Source: Desertifilum tharense IPPAS B-1220 (GTDB lineage Bacteria > Cyanobacteriota > Cyanobacteriia > Cyanobacteriales > Desertifilaceae). From it: DNA of 45,189 nt. Positions 34,483 to 42,155 of the stretch are shown here, piece after piece. The notes below the pieces were generated by a model. It did not search any database. It saw only the letters and a program-made list of their open reading frames with translations, and had not been told where the DNA came from. How positions within the stretch are numbered: position 1 is the first letter of the stretch; the number at the start of each line of letters is the position of its first letter. The stretch is taken from assembly GCF_001746915.1 (NCBI RefSeq), contig NZ_MJGC01000073.1, positions 1 to 45,189 on the forward strand, read 5' to 3'. Made by a program: the position numbers and the translations under genes.

Positions 34483-37419
34483 TTGCCCATGATTATTTCA
34501 GGAATGGAAACTCTTTCTTCTAACCTTAATGAATCATCATATCTCAGTAAATCTCCTGATGTCAATTCAGTTGTAGATTCTGAGAGTCAGCAAACTTTTA
34601 GACAGTTAGGAACCTTAGAAACTCAGAACGCCAGTTTCGGGATAGATAATGTTTATTTGTTGAGTATTGACGCCGACACCTTTAGCGGAAGTCCAGACAA
34701 CGACTGGATTATCGGCTTAAGTGGGGATGATGTAATTTGGGGGTTGCAGGGAAACGATCGCCTTTTAGGAAATCAAGGAAATGACACCCTACATGGCAAT
34801 GAAGGGGACGATACAATTCACGGCGGGAAAGGGGATGATAGCATCCGAGGCGGTAAAGGCAATGACCTATTATTGGGCGATTTAGGCGATGATACTCTTT
34901 GGGGCGATCGCGGTTCCAATACCCTGCAAGGCGGTGAAGGTAGCGATGTTTTTGTTTTAACGAAAGGTTTCGGTAGTTCTACGCTAAACGAAGCCGATTT
35001 TATTCTAGATTTTGGGCGCGATCGCAATTTTATTGGCTTAGTCAATGGCTTAACCTATGAAGCCTTGAATATTTTCCAAGGAACCCAAGACTATAGCAGC
35101 GATACCATCATTCAGGAACGCGAAACCGGAGAATATTTAGCAGTCATCAAAGGAATTCTCAGCCAGACGCTAACAGCAACCGATTTTATTACCTTAGATT
35201 CTCCTAGTTCTCCACCCGAAATTATTCCAGATGGCGCGGGTAATACCTTAGATCTCGCCAGAGATATTGGCTATCTTACCGAAGAAAAAACTTTCAGCGA
35301 CTTTGTTGGCGATCTCGATCTCGATGATTATTATCAATTTAGCCTAGAGTCAGAAGGAGAGTTTAGAGCAACTCTAGAAGGCTTATCTGCTAATGCCGAT
35401 CTACATCTATTAGACGGCCAGGGTAATTTACTTTATGCTTCTACCAATTCGGGTAATATTGCTGAGTTCATTGAAAGAACTTTACCGCCAGGAGATTATT
35501 ACCTGCGCGTCTTTCCCCAAGAGGCGGGTGAAAATACCACCTACACGCTGACGCTATCCTCAAACGGAATAACACCAGAACCGACACCAACCCCGGAACC
35601 GACTCCTGTTCCCACGCCATTACCGGAACCAACGCCTACACCAGAACCGACTCCTGTTCCGACACCAACACCGGAACCGACACCTACACCAGAACCGACT
35701 CCTGTTCCCACGCCATTACCGGAACCAACGCCTACACCAGAACCGACTCCTGTTCCGACACCAACACCGGAACCGACTCCTGTTCCCACGCCAACTCCAG
35801 AACCGACCCCTATTCCAGGTACACTCAGCTTTAGCGCGCCTAACTTTAGTGTCAACGAAAATGGAAGCGCGATCGCAGCCGTAACCGTTAGGCGAACGGG
35901 GGGAGGCGAAGGCGCAGTTAGTGCCATCATTAACCTATCTGATGGAACGGCAACTGCACCCGCAGATTATCTCAATACTCCCATTACCGTCACCTTTGGC
36001 GATGGGGATATCACTCCCAAAACGATCGCTGTTCCCATTATTGATGACACCCTCGTTGAAGGGAACGAAACCGTTAATTTAACATTAGGCGATGTGACCG
36101 GAGGCGCAACCCTCGGTTCGCAAAATACCGCAACTTTAACCATTGTCGATAATGATGTCGCCGACGGGTTCAGCTTGCTGCGAGGAACTTATGTTGGTAC
36201 TTCTGGGGAGGATGAAGCAACCGCCGTTGAACTTTCTGTGACTGGCGATATTGTGGTTTTGGGAAATTTGAATGGCGTAGCGAGACTGCAACGCTATAGT
36301 ACCAGTGCAGGTACCGATCCGCTTTCCGATACACCCCTTGGCGGTCAGGCTAACGATATGGATGTTAGCCGTAATAACGGTCAAATTGCTACCGTAGGCG
36401 ATTTTGGGATTAAAGTATTTGCTAGCGATGGCGTGACTTCTTTATGGTCAAAGTCGGGTAATTTTGACCGAGTGGCGATCGCCAATAACGGTCTTGTCGC
36501 TACGCTAGAAAGTAACGCGCGCAGAGTCACCCTTTGGGATGCAACGGGAACCGAAATTGCTTCTCAAGTGTTGGATAATAGCGATCGCCGTTTTGCTGAT
36601 ATTACCTTAACTCCAGAAGGCGATCGCCTCTACGTCACCGGACATCGCCAAGCTTACTACAACGGTAGCGGTCTGCAAATGCCCCTACTTTATGCTTACG
36701 ATACCGCAAACTTAGAGACCCGTCTGTGGTCTACGTGGGGCGGATCGGTAAATACTGTGGGTGGGTTAGGATTAACTTCAGACTCTCGCGGACGCCGAGT
36801 CACCATCGGGAAAGATGGCGGACTGTATGTTCTAGGTTGGACAGATGGCGGCGCAACCCTATTTAAGCAAGATGGTCTGAACATGACCACCCCACTTGGC
36901 AGTCGCTTGGTTCAACAGGACAATTACAACAGTTTTGCAGGCGCAGGGAGTGGTTCATTTACCTTCTTTGCCAAAATTGACCCTAACACCGGAAACGTCG
37001 AACGCGGTCAATTTGTTGTCACCCAAGGCGATCCTCCGGTCAATAATGCCAGAAGTTTTAACCCCATTTCCATCGCCGCTGATGAAGCCGGAAATGTCTA
37101 TATTGGCGGTAATGCTAGCGGTCAACTCAAAAACCGCAATACTCAGACCATTAATGGCGAACTGGTGGGAAGCTATACCAGTGGGGAAATGTCTATTTTG
37201 GCAGTCGATGCCAATTTCCAGCGTAAATACTGGTTGCCGCTAACGCAATCAGGCGATACGGATGGCGCGAGGGGTGACATTAATGGTTTTGCAGTGGGGA
37301 ATGGTACAGCCGCCATTTTTGCCACAGTCACTCAACCCAATGTTGCGACCCTTTCGGGGGAAGTCAATTCTACACAGTTAGGGGGTAGGGACGCTTATTT
37401 AGCGGTTTGGAACGCCTAA
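34483..37419 (+). CDS. Mosaic RTX / PPC / Calx-beta / propeller-like surface protein
   Basis: Probably an exported calcium-binding surface or matrix protein of 978 residues. In order: a Ser-rich leader without a Sec signal; RTX nonapeptide repeats at about 68-150 (GNDTLHGNEGDDTIHGG type, about seven turns); a PPC beta domain (about 250-350, DDYYQFSLESEG and LPPGDYYLRVFP); a Pro-Glu-Pro-Thr linker at 365-445; a Calx-beta domain (446-560, ending ATLTIVDND); and a C-terminal domain of about 410 residues with repeated VAIANNGLVATL, LYVTGH and GNVYIGGN strands, suggesting a beta-propeller. RTX proteins normally leave by type I secretion using a C-terminal signal. Here the repeats are at the N-terminal end, so the route is uncertain. 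AGGAGG precedes TTG 34483 by five bases and ATG 34489 by eleven; either may be the start. It is monocistronic, with a 9-bp hairpin after the stop. Confidence 0.88.
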   Translation: MPMIISGMETLSSNLNESSYLSKSPDVNSVVDSESQQTFRQLGTLETQNASFGIDNVYLLSIDADTFSGSPDNDWIIGLSGDDVIWGLQGNDRLLGNQGNDTLHGNEGDDTIHGGKGDDSIRGGKGNDLLLGDLGDDTLWGDRGSNTLQGGEGSDVFVLTKGFGSSTLNEADFILDFGRDRNFIGLVNGLTYEALNIFQGTQDYSSDTIIQERETGEYLAVIKGILSQTLTATDFITLDSPSSPPEIIPDGAGNTLDLARDIGYLTEEKTFSDFVGDLDLDDYYQFSLESEGEFRATLEGLSANADLHLLDGQGNLLYASTNSGNIAEFIERTLPPGDYYLRVFPQEAGENTTYTLTLSSNGITPEPTPTPEPTPVPTPLPEPTPTPEPTPVPTPTPEPTPTPEPTPVPTPLPEPTPTPEPTPVPTPTPEPTPVPTPTPEPTPIPGTLSFSAPNFSVNENGSAIAAVTVRRTGGGEGAVSAIINLSDGTATAPADYLNTPITVTFGDGDITPKTIAVPIIDDTLVEGNETVNLTLGDVTGGATLGSQNTATLTIVDNDVADGFSLLRGTYVGTSGEDEATAVELSVTGDIVVLGNLNGVARLQRYSTSAGTDPLSDTPLGGQANDMDVSRNNGQIATVGDFGIKVFASDGVTSLWSKSGNFDRVAIANNGLVATLESNARRVTLWDATGTEIASQVLDNSDRRFADITLTPEGDRLYVTGHRQAYYNGSGLQMPLLYAYDTANLETRLWSTWGGSVNTVGGLGLTSDSRGRRVTIGKDGGLYVLGWTDGGATLFKQDGLNMTTPLGSRLVQQDNYNSFAGAGSGSFTFFAKIDPNTGNVERGQFVVTQGDPPVNNARSFNPISIAADEAGNVYIGGNASGQLKNRNTQTINGELVGSYTSGEMSILAVDANFQRKYWLPLTQSGDTDGARGDINGFAVGNGTAAIFATVTQPNVATLSGEVNSTQLGGRDAYLAVWNA
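35572..35818 (+). repeat. In-frame Pro-Glu-Pro-Thr coding repeat with 96-bp higher-order period
   Basis: Codes for PEPTPTP / PEPTPVP / PTPLP modules in the linker of the RTX protein. On top of the short period, a 96-bp (32-residue) unit beginning at 35596 recurs almost unchanged at 35692, which indicates recent duplication. Length is likely to vary between strains. Confidence 0.9.
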
Positions 37420-37439
37420 GAGTCCAACACCTCCCTTGG

Positions 37440-37573
37440 TAGGTTGGGTCAAGCTTGTCGCGACCCAACCGTCTTAAGTTTCTTACCCCATTTTAGTCGT
37501 AGGTTGAGTTAGCGCCATTCGTAACCCAACAGCAGTCAGGGTTTTGTTGGGTTTCGTACCTCAACCCAACCTA
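37440..37573. repeat. GTAGGTTGGGTT hairpin family, three copies
   Basis: Three inverted repeats in a row. 37442-37450 / 37462-37470 is a perfect 9-bp stem GGTTGGGTC / GACCCAACC and may also terminate the RTX transcript. 37501-37530 is imperfect. 37546-37553 / 37563-37570 is a perfect GTTGGGTT / AACCCAAC. The same hairpin is built into each 93-bp unit that follows. Confidence 0.85.
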
Positions 37574-37858
37574 CGCGACTCCCTTGTCCCCCATTGTTCC
37601 CCAACCCCCAACTCCTAATTCCCAACTCCCTGTTCTTAGTTGGGTTTCGGACTTTAATCCAACCTACGCGACTCCCTTGTCCCCCATTGTTCCCCAACCC
37701 CCAACTCCTAATTCCCAACTCCCTGTTCTTAGTTGGGTTTCGGACTTCAACCCAACCTACGCGACTCCCTTGTCCCCCATTGTTCCCCAACCCCCAACTC
37801 CTAATTCCCAATTCCCTCTTCTTAGTTGGGTTTCGTACCTCAACCCAACCTACGCGAC
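37571..37858. repeat. 93-bp tandem repeat, three units, abutting trpA
   Basis: The mark CTACGCGACT starts at 37571, 37664, 37757 and 37850, giving an exact 93-bp period over three full units. Each unit joins the GTTGGGTT...AACCCAAC hairpin to CCCTTGTCCCCCATTG and CCAACTCCTAATTCC modules shared with other repeat loci in the window. Because 93 is a multiple of three, long open frames appear on both strands; they are not genes. The array ends at the trpA stop codon. Confidence 0.95.
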
Positions 37859-38677
37859 TTACCCCAGATTAGAGGTGACAGGTTTTTCAATTGCGGCTTT
37901 GAGATCCCGGCAAAATTGACCGATATCGGCTAAACCGCTTTCGGGGTTGTCGGTATTCAACCGCTTCACAAAAGCACTCCCCACAATCGCTGCATCTGCC
38001 CCCCACTCTATCATTTGACGGGCTTGTTCGGGGCTAGAGATGCCAAAACCAACGCCGATGGGTTTATCCGTCATTTGGCGCAGTTGGGTGAGAAGTTCGG
38101 GAACGCGGGTTGCTAGTTGCGATCGCATTCCGGTCACTCCGGTAACGCTAACTAAGTAAATAAAGCCTTGAGACTGTTTCGCAATAGCCGCAATGCGATC
38201 GCTAGAACTGGTTGGCGCAACCAGTAAAATCACCTCAATCCCTACTTTTTCAGCTTCTTGGAGTAAATACTCAGATTCTTCTAGGGGTAAGTCAGGAACC
38301 ACTAAGCCGCTGACTCCGGCTTGGGAAATTTGTTGCAAAAAGGTGGGGATTCCCCGGTTGATGATCGGGTTGTAATAAGTAAATAGGATAATTGGCGATC
38401 GCAATTTTGGGCTAACTTGCGAAACCAACTCCAATACCGCATCGAGTTTAACACCTTTGGCTAAAGCCCGCGTTGCTGCCGCTTGAATCACCGGTCCATC
38501 CGCTAGCGGATCGGAATAGGGAACCCCTAATTCAATCAAGTCTGCGCCATTCTCATCGAGAACCTGTAAAGCCTTAGCCGTGGTAGCTAAGTCCGGATCG
38601 CCTGCGGTAATGAAGGGAATTAGCGCAGGTTGCGATCGCGATCGTAAAGACTCAAAACAGCGAGAAATGGCCATCAT
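37859..38677 (-). CDS. trpA: Tryptophan synthase alpha subunit
   Basis: Cleaves indole-3-glycerol phosphate to indole and glyceraldehyde-3-phosphate; indole passes by tunnel to the beta subunit. The 272 residues form the normal TIM barrel. The catalytic Glu is in LIELGVPYSDP (about residue 48) and the catalytic Asp in DPLADGPVIQAA. The signature block, the phosphate-binding GFGISSPEQA and the GADAAIVGSAFVK loop are present. The start is the first or second ATG of an ATG ATG pair. trpB is not adjacent, as is usual in cyanobacteria, where trp genes are dispersed. It is the last gene of an ndhL-DUF3007-trpA cluster, 36 bp after DUF3007. The stop codon is the first non-repeat sequence after a 93-bp tandem array. 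Confidence 0.97.
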   Translation of the reverse strand: MMAISRCFESLRSRSQPALIPFITAGDPDLATTAKALQVLDENGADLIELGVPYSDPLADGPVIQAAATRALAKGVKLDAVLELVSQVSPKLRSPIILFTYYNPIINRGIPTFLQQISQAGVSGLVVPDLPLEESEYLLQEAEKVGIEVILLVAPTSSSDRIAAIAKQSQGFIYLVSVTGVTGMRSQLATRVPELLTQLRQMTDKPIGVGFGISSPEQARQMIEWGADAAIVGSAFVKRLNTDNPESGLADIGQFCRDLKAAIEKPVTSNLG

Positions 38678-38713
38678 CTCAATTTTTCCCTTATCCGTTA
38701 TCCGTCCCTCATT

Positions 38714-39055
38714 TTAAGGGGTACTGGTCTCTTGGCGATCGCGATCGGAGGAAGGCTGGTTTTCCTGTTCAATTTCCGCCTGAAGTTTCGCCAATTCCTC
38801 TGGCGTCAGTTCTTCCAAACGTTTCTGCAAAACCGCATCCTTATAATCTTGCACCTGTTGGCTATAGGTCATCTTGTGGTTAACCACGCGGAACAGGTAA
38901 GACAAAATCCAGACAGCCAACCCACCAACCAGTAAGGCTTGCGTCCAAATTCCTGATTGAATGGAGTCTAGTCCAAAGGCTTGCAACAGTCCGTAAACCA
39001 GTCCTCCCCCCAATAACACAGCTAGACCAACGCCTAAAACATCAATTCGTCGCAT
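38714..39055 (-). CDS. DUF3007 family membrane protein
   Basis: 113 residues with two hydrophobic helices (about 5-30, VLGVGLAVLLGGGLVYGLL; 35-58, WTQALLVGGLAVWILSYLF), then a charged region (MTYSQQVQDYKDAVL) and an acidic helical tail (LEELTPEELAKLQAEIEQE). This layout matches the cyanobacterial and plastid DUF3007 family, whose role is not established to my knowledge. It sits 26 bp downstream of ndhL and 36 bp upstream of trpA on the same strand. That order recurs in cyanobacteria as far as I recall. The pairing with ndhL hints at a role near the NDH-1 complex or thylakoid membrane, by inference only. The last 15 residues are polar and probably disordered. Confidence 0.88.
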   Translation of the reverse strand: MRRIDVLGVGLAVLLGGGLVYGLLQAFGLDSIQSGIWTQALLVGGLAVWILSYLFRVVNHKMTYSQQVQDYKDAVLQKRLEELTPEELAKLQAEIEQENQPSSDRDRQETSTP

Positions 39056-39081
39056 GGTGCAGTGGGTTTGTAGAGTTTAAC

Positions 39082-39333
39082 TTAAGTCTCAATTTGGCGT
39101 CGCTGGGGTCGGAAGTTCAAAAACGGCGACAGCGCCAGCAAACCGGGGAAGAACAGAAACACTAAGAAGTACATAAACACCCGTTCCCAGGCGTAGCAGT
39201 TGTACCAGCGGAGATTGAGATAAAAGAAGGTCGCCAAAGGCAAAACCAGAAGATAGGCCCCTGCTAGAACAGCGTACAGTAGCAAAACTTCCATAGCTTG
39301 GTTGGTCGCGCGGTTGTAATGAACTTTAACCAT
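39082..39333 (-). CDS. ndhL: NAD(P)H-quinone oxidoreductase subunit L
   Basis: Small membrane subunit of cyanobacterial NDH-1, which drives respiratory and photosystem I cyclic electron flow and supports inorganic carbon uptake. 83 residues: two hydrophobic helices (MEVLLLYAVLAGAYLLVLPLA with the family AGAYLLVLP block, and VFMYFLVFLFFPGLLALSPF) flanking the conserved YLNLRWYNCYAWERVFMY segment, and a basic C-terminus (NFRPQRRQ). Family members usually begin near the first helix, so Met14 (39294) is an alternative start; no ribosome-binding site decides it. It is the first gene of the ndhL-DUF3007-trpA cluster, with its promoter next to a G-rich repeat block. Confidence 0.93.
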   Translation of the reverse strand: MVKVHYNRATNQAMEVLLLYAVLAGAYLLVLPLATFFYLNLRWYNCYAWERVFMYFLVFLFFPGLLALSPFLNFRPQRRQIET

Positions 39334-39344
39334 TCTATCTGAAT

Positions 39345-39527
39345 TGGGGAATTGGGAGATGGGGGGACAAAGTTCCGAGTTCCGAGTTCCGAGTTCCGAG
39401 TGGGAAGAGGATGGGGGGATGGGGGGATAAGAGTTCCGAGTTCCGAGTTCCGAGTTCCGAGTGGGAAGAGGATGGGGAGGTGGGGAGGTGGGGGGATGGG
39501 GGGATGGGGGGATGGGAAAAAATTTTT
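39345..39527. repeat. GAGTTCC / GGGGGAT repeat block upstream of ndhL and tRNA-Leu
   Basis: Two nearly identical runs of about four GAGTTCC heptamers (39371-39401 and 39429-39461), each followed by GTGGGAAGAGGATGGGG. The second then runs into GTGGGGAG and ATGGGGGG octamers up to about 39517. The reverse complement is the CCATCCTCTTCCC module at the window's right end. The block fills the divergent gap between ndhL and the tRNA gene. Confidence 0.9.
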
Positions 39528-39613
39528 GCTAAAGTGTTGCGTACTTTACCCAATTAATGCTCAAATAATAAAGGGAGTTTTGCGGATGACTAAAACGCAG
39601 AACAACATCCCAA

Positions 39614-39996
39614 GGGGGCGTGGCGGAATGGTAGACGCTACGGACTTAGAAAACTGAGCCTTGATCGAGAAATCTTTCAAGTGACGGCTCTCAAACTCAG
39701 GGAAACCTAAATCTGGTGACAGACACGGCAATCCTGAGCCAAGCCAAGGTCAGTGTAGAGTATAGAGTGCTGAGTGCTGGGTTCAATCTCAACTCAACAG
39801 TCAAGACTTGAAGCTCGCAAGTCCTTGGAAGGTGCAGAGGCCCGACGGGAGCTACCCTAACGTTTAAGGCGAGGGTAAAGGGAGGGTCCAATTCTCAAAG
39901 CCGAGGATCGATTCCAATGAGGCAGCAGCGAAAGCTGCGGGAGAATGAAAATCCGTTGACTGCAAAGTCGTGAGGGTTCAAGTCCCTCCGCCCCCA
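39614..39996 (+). tRNA. trnL-UAA: tRNA-Leu(UAA), split by a group I intron
   Basis: The 5' exon 39614-39647 (acceptor arm GGGGGCG, D-arm, anticodon 5' half CGGACTT) and the 3' exon 39948-39996 (AAAATCCGT, class II variable arm, T-arm GGGTTCAAGTCCC, acceptor CGCCCCC plus discriminator A) rejoin to a leucine tRNA. The splice falls between U34 and A35 of the UAA anticodon, the ancient position seen in cyanobacteria and plastids. The acceptor stem pairs perfectly over 7 bp. CCA is not encoded. The D-loop reads GGAATGGTAGACGC, one base shorter than the common GGAATTGGTAGACGC form. Confidence 0.96.
39648..39947 (+). ncRNA. Group I intron of tRNA-Leu(UAA)
   Basis: A 300-nt self-splicing type intron with no reading frame. 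Recognisable core: the AGAAAACTGAGCCTTGAT start, CTCAAACTCAGGGAAACCTAA (P/Q region), GTGACAGACACGGCAATCCTGAGCCAAGCC (R region, broken here for length), and a 3' end in GGGAGAATG with terminal G. P6b is closed by CCAAGG (39744-39749) and CCTTGG (39823-39828). It carries AGAGTGCTGAGTGCTGG at 39764-39780, a heptamer-based repeat found elsewhere in the window. Confidence 0.94.
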
Positions 39997-40287
39997 TAAA
40001 ATCAAGCAATAGGAAATACAATAAAACTGGGAAGGTACTGACCTAGAACAGGAAGGGCGATCGCGCTTGAGGTGACTCTAGGTTGGGTGAAGCGTGCGAT
40101 CGCACTCGTCGCCATATCTAACCCTAGATCGCAGTCATTTGTCAAATTTGCCACTATCATCTCTTATAAGCTTAAACAGAAAGGGTGCTACTTCAGTTCT
40201 AGAAGAATTTTCTAGATAATCCTTCACCATCGAGGGAAAACCTTCTCCTGAATCGCTTAACAACTACCTGACTGTGATTAACCTCAT
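39997..40287. other. 291-bp gap after tRNA-Leu, no gene seen
   Basis: Two HIP1-like GCGATCGC-type sites and AT-rich sequence. No hairpin with T-run follows the tRNA. The leader of the next gene is probably here, but I find no convincing -35/-10 pair. Confidence 0.4.
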
Positions 40288-41757
40288 ATGACCCGTCCTG
40301 ATAATCGTGCTAGATTTCCAGCCAATTCATCTAGGGTACAGTCCGAGTTACTCAGTGATTCAGGACGCCAGACATCTACCCCCCAGAGGCTTGTCATGAT
40401 TAGAGATGCATTACCGGAAGACTATTCGACTGAACCAGGTTTAACGTCGAGTCAGTTATTGCGGACGCTAGGACAAGCTCAAAATCTTATTTATAAGTTT
40501 TTTCTGGAAATTGTTGATACCCTGCCACCAGAGGATGTTTTATTAGAATTCAAGCGCCTTTTTATCAACCATATTAATGTCACCAGCTCCGAAGTACAGC
40601 AAGCTCTTTATGATATTTTATTTGTTAATAACGAAGAAGAGTTTCGTCATACGCTGAAACGATGTTGCTATATTCTTGTTAATAACTGGGAAGCGTCTCG
40701 TCACCATCAATCTATTCAAAATCTGGTTAATCTTTTTGAAGATCCAGCGATTAGTCAATATAGTCCTTCTCCCACTACAAAACGCCTGAGAATGTGGTTG
40801 CTGAACTTTATTAATAGTTCAGACTTTCAGGAAATTAAACTATTTTGTTCGCGGATTGATACGCCTGAAGTTGAGCATTGGACAGAGCGCTTTACGGCTT
40901 ATCTACTGGTTCCCCAATACGTTAACTTTAAAAATCCGGTCGAACAGCGAGAAGCCGCCAGAGCGCGATCGCAGCAGATCAAGGAGCGCTTTAAGTTTGA
41001 CCTGGCTATGTACACAGCGCATTCTCAGTCTAAAGTTATTAACCCCGTTAAAACCTATAAAAATCCAACGAGCTTAGGCGAAGAAGTTCTCCGACTCATT
41101 AAGGTAATTTTAGCTAGACGCGGCCCTTTTAACTATCTCAATCTTGCCAATATATTTCTCAAGCAAATCGAAAGCTTAAATTACAAAGAATTTAAGGATG
41201 CTCTCATAGAATATCTCGCCTTTTCCATTGAACAGAAAGATTTTATTGAAACGCTTCGCTCTCATCTTTCCAAGAAATTTGTTCGGCTTTACGAAAGTCA
41301 CGATGAAGATACTGTTACTAAAGCCTTGATTTTGAGGACTTGCAATAAAATTATTAGTTATCTAACCACAGAAAATCGCAAAGACCCTTCTCCCCTATTT
41401 ATTTTATTACTTTCTCAAGGTAATCCGCTACCGCTCGTGATTATTTTGCTCAAAATTATTTTGGTTTCCAAGCCAAGCCGTATTTTTCTAGAAGCGCGTG
41501 TAGCGGAGTTGATTTTATACTATCAAAACTATGATGAAACCGATTGTCGGTGGATTATCGACTTTATGGAAATTCTCAATATTGCGTTTGCGATCTATGC
41601 TGAAAACGTTCAATATAACTTAATCAAAATGAATGGTGAAGGATTGGAAGACAAAACGCTGGTTGATTTAGATGATTATCGCGTATTCTCACAAATGAAT
41701 CAGGCTTCTACAACAGAAGATATTCCAGAGGAACTTGAAATTGATGAGAACCCTTAG
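40288..41757 (+). CDS. Conserved-looking helical protein, function unknown
   Basis: 489 residues with no family I recognise. The first 35 residues are polar (Arg/Ser/Gln-rich). From about 55 on it is a chain of amphipathic helices (LRTLGQAQNLIYKFFLEIVDTL, broken up by short loops), with many Phe, Leu and Ile and few Gly or Pro, as in HEAT/ARM-like or all-alpha scaffold proteins. One strongly hydrophobic stretch (LPLVIILLKIILVS, about 395-408) could be buried or membrane-associated. The end is acidic (IPEELEIDENP). No catalytic or nucleotide-binding motif is visible and there is no signal peptide. The codon mix is clearly more AT-rich than in the neighbouring kinase and larC genes. ATG at 40288 has no clear Shine-Dalgarno. 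It is bounded by the tRNA gene and by a 398-bp gap, so it is probably transcribed alone. Confidence 0.8.
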   Translation: MTRPDNRARFPANSSRVQSELLSDSGRQTSTPQRLVMIRDALPEDYSTEPGLTSSQLLRTLGQAQNLIYKFFLEIVDTLPPEDVLLEFKRLFINHINVTSSEVQQALYDILFVNNEEEFRHTLKRCCYILVNNWEASRHHQSIQNLVNLFEDPAISQYSPSPTTKRLRMWLLNFINSSDFQEIKLFCSRIDTPEVEHWTERFTAYLLVPQYVNFKNPVEQREAARARSQQIKERFKFDLAMYTAHSQSKVINPVKTYKNPTSLGEEVLRLIKVILARRGPFNYLNLANIFLKQIESLNYKEFKDALIEYLAFSIEQKDFIETLRSHLSKKFVRLYESHDEDTVTKALILRTCNKIISYLTTENRKDPSPLFILLLSQGNPLPLVIILLKIILVSKPSRIFLEARVAELILYYQNYDETDCRWIIDFMEILNIAFAIYAENVQYNLIKMNGEGLEDKTLVDLDDYRVFSQMNQASTTEDIPEELEIDENP

Positions 41758-42155
41758 TTATTAATGCTACGTCTCTAGGGGCGATCGCGCGGAGACATTT
41801 TACAGCAAAATAATGACTAATAACTCGGAAAATGATGTATTTCACTTTTTCAAATTGCCTTACAACCCTCATTTCCTTTAAATTCGTTACTATAAAACGA
41901 GCTTAAATTGGCAGAAGAACCCCTCGTTTAACACCTTTTTAATCCTCTCTACCCCAAGTGATACGCAAATTGTTAGCAAAACGTTAACCTAATATGTAAC
42001 TTCAGCTAGAGGAAACGAAATTCTTCTCTTCTTATTCTAGAAAAGAGTTGCTCAAAGAGAGCGAACTCAGATTTTTGTCTGGGGTTCCCTTTGAGCTGAC
42101 TCATAGAAAAACACAACGAATAAGTCGTAGTAAACGACACACAGGGAGGAAATTT
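41758..42155 (+). other. Long leader/control region of the lipoprotein gene
   Basis: A 398-bp AT-rich gap. TAATAT at about 41990-41995 is a possible -10, with TTGTTA upstream at a short distance. The last 15 bases give a very strong ribosome-binding site, AGGGAGGA at 42143-42150. An open frame continues upstream of the ATG, but its wording is not protein-like. No repeat or RNA gene is recognised. Confidence 0.4.

Noticed and set aside
37571..37858. CRISPR-like array
   Set aside because: Whole 93-bp units are repeated, including what would be spacers; there are no unique spacers and no cas genes.
37536..37919. Three overlapping open frames of 90-110 codons on both strands
   Set aside because: They exist only because the 93-bp tandem repeat is a multiple of three; the products are repeats without a ribosome-binding site or family.
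39352..39657. Plus-strand 101-codon frame running into the tRNA
   Set aside because: It is the translation of GAGTTCC/GGGGGAT repeats plus tRNA exon sequence.
42048..42155. 36-residue N-terminal extension of the lipoprotein
   Set aside because: The ideal ribosome-binding site stands before the internal ATG, and the extension would bury the signal peptide.
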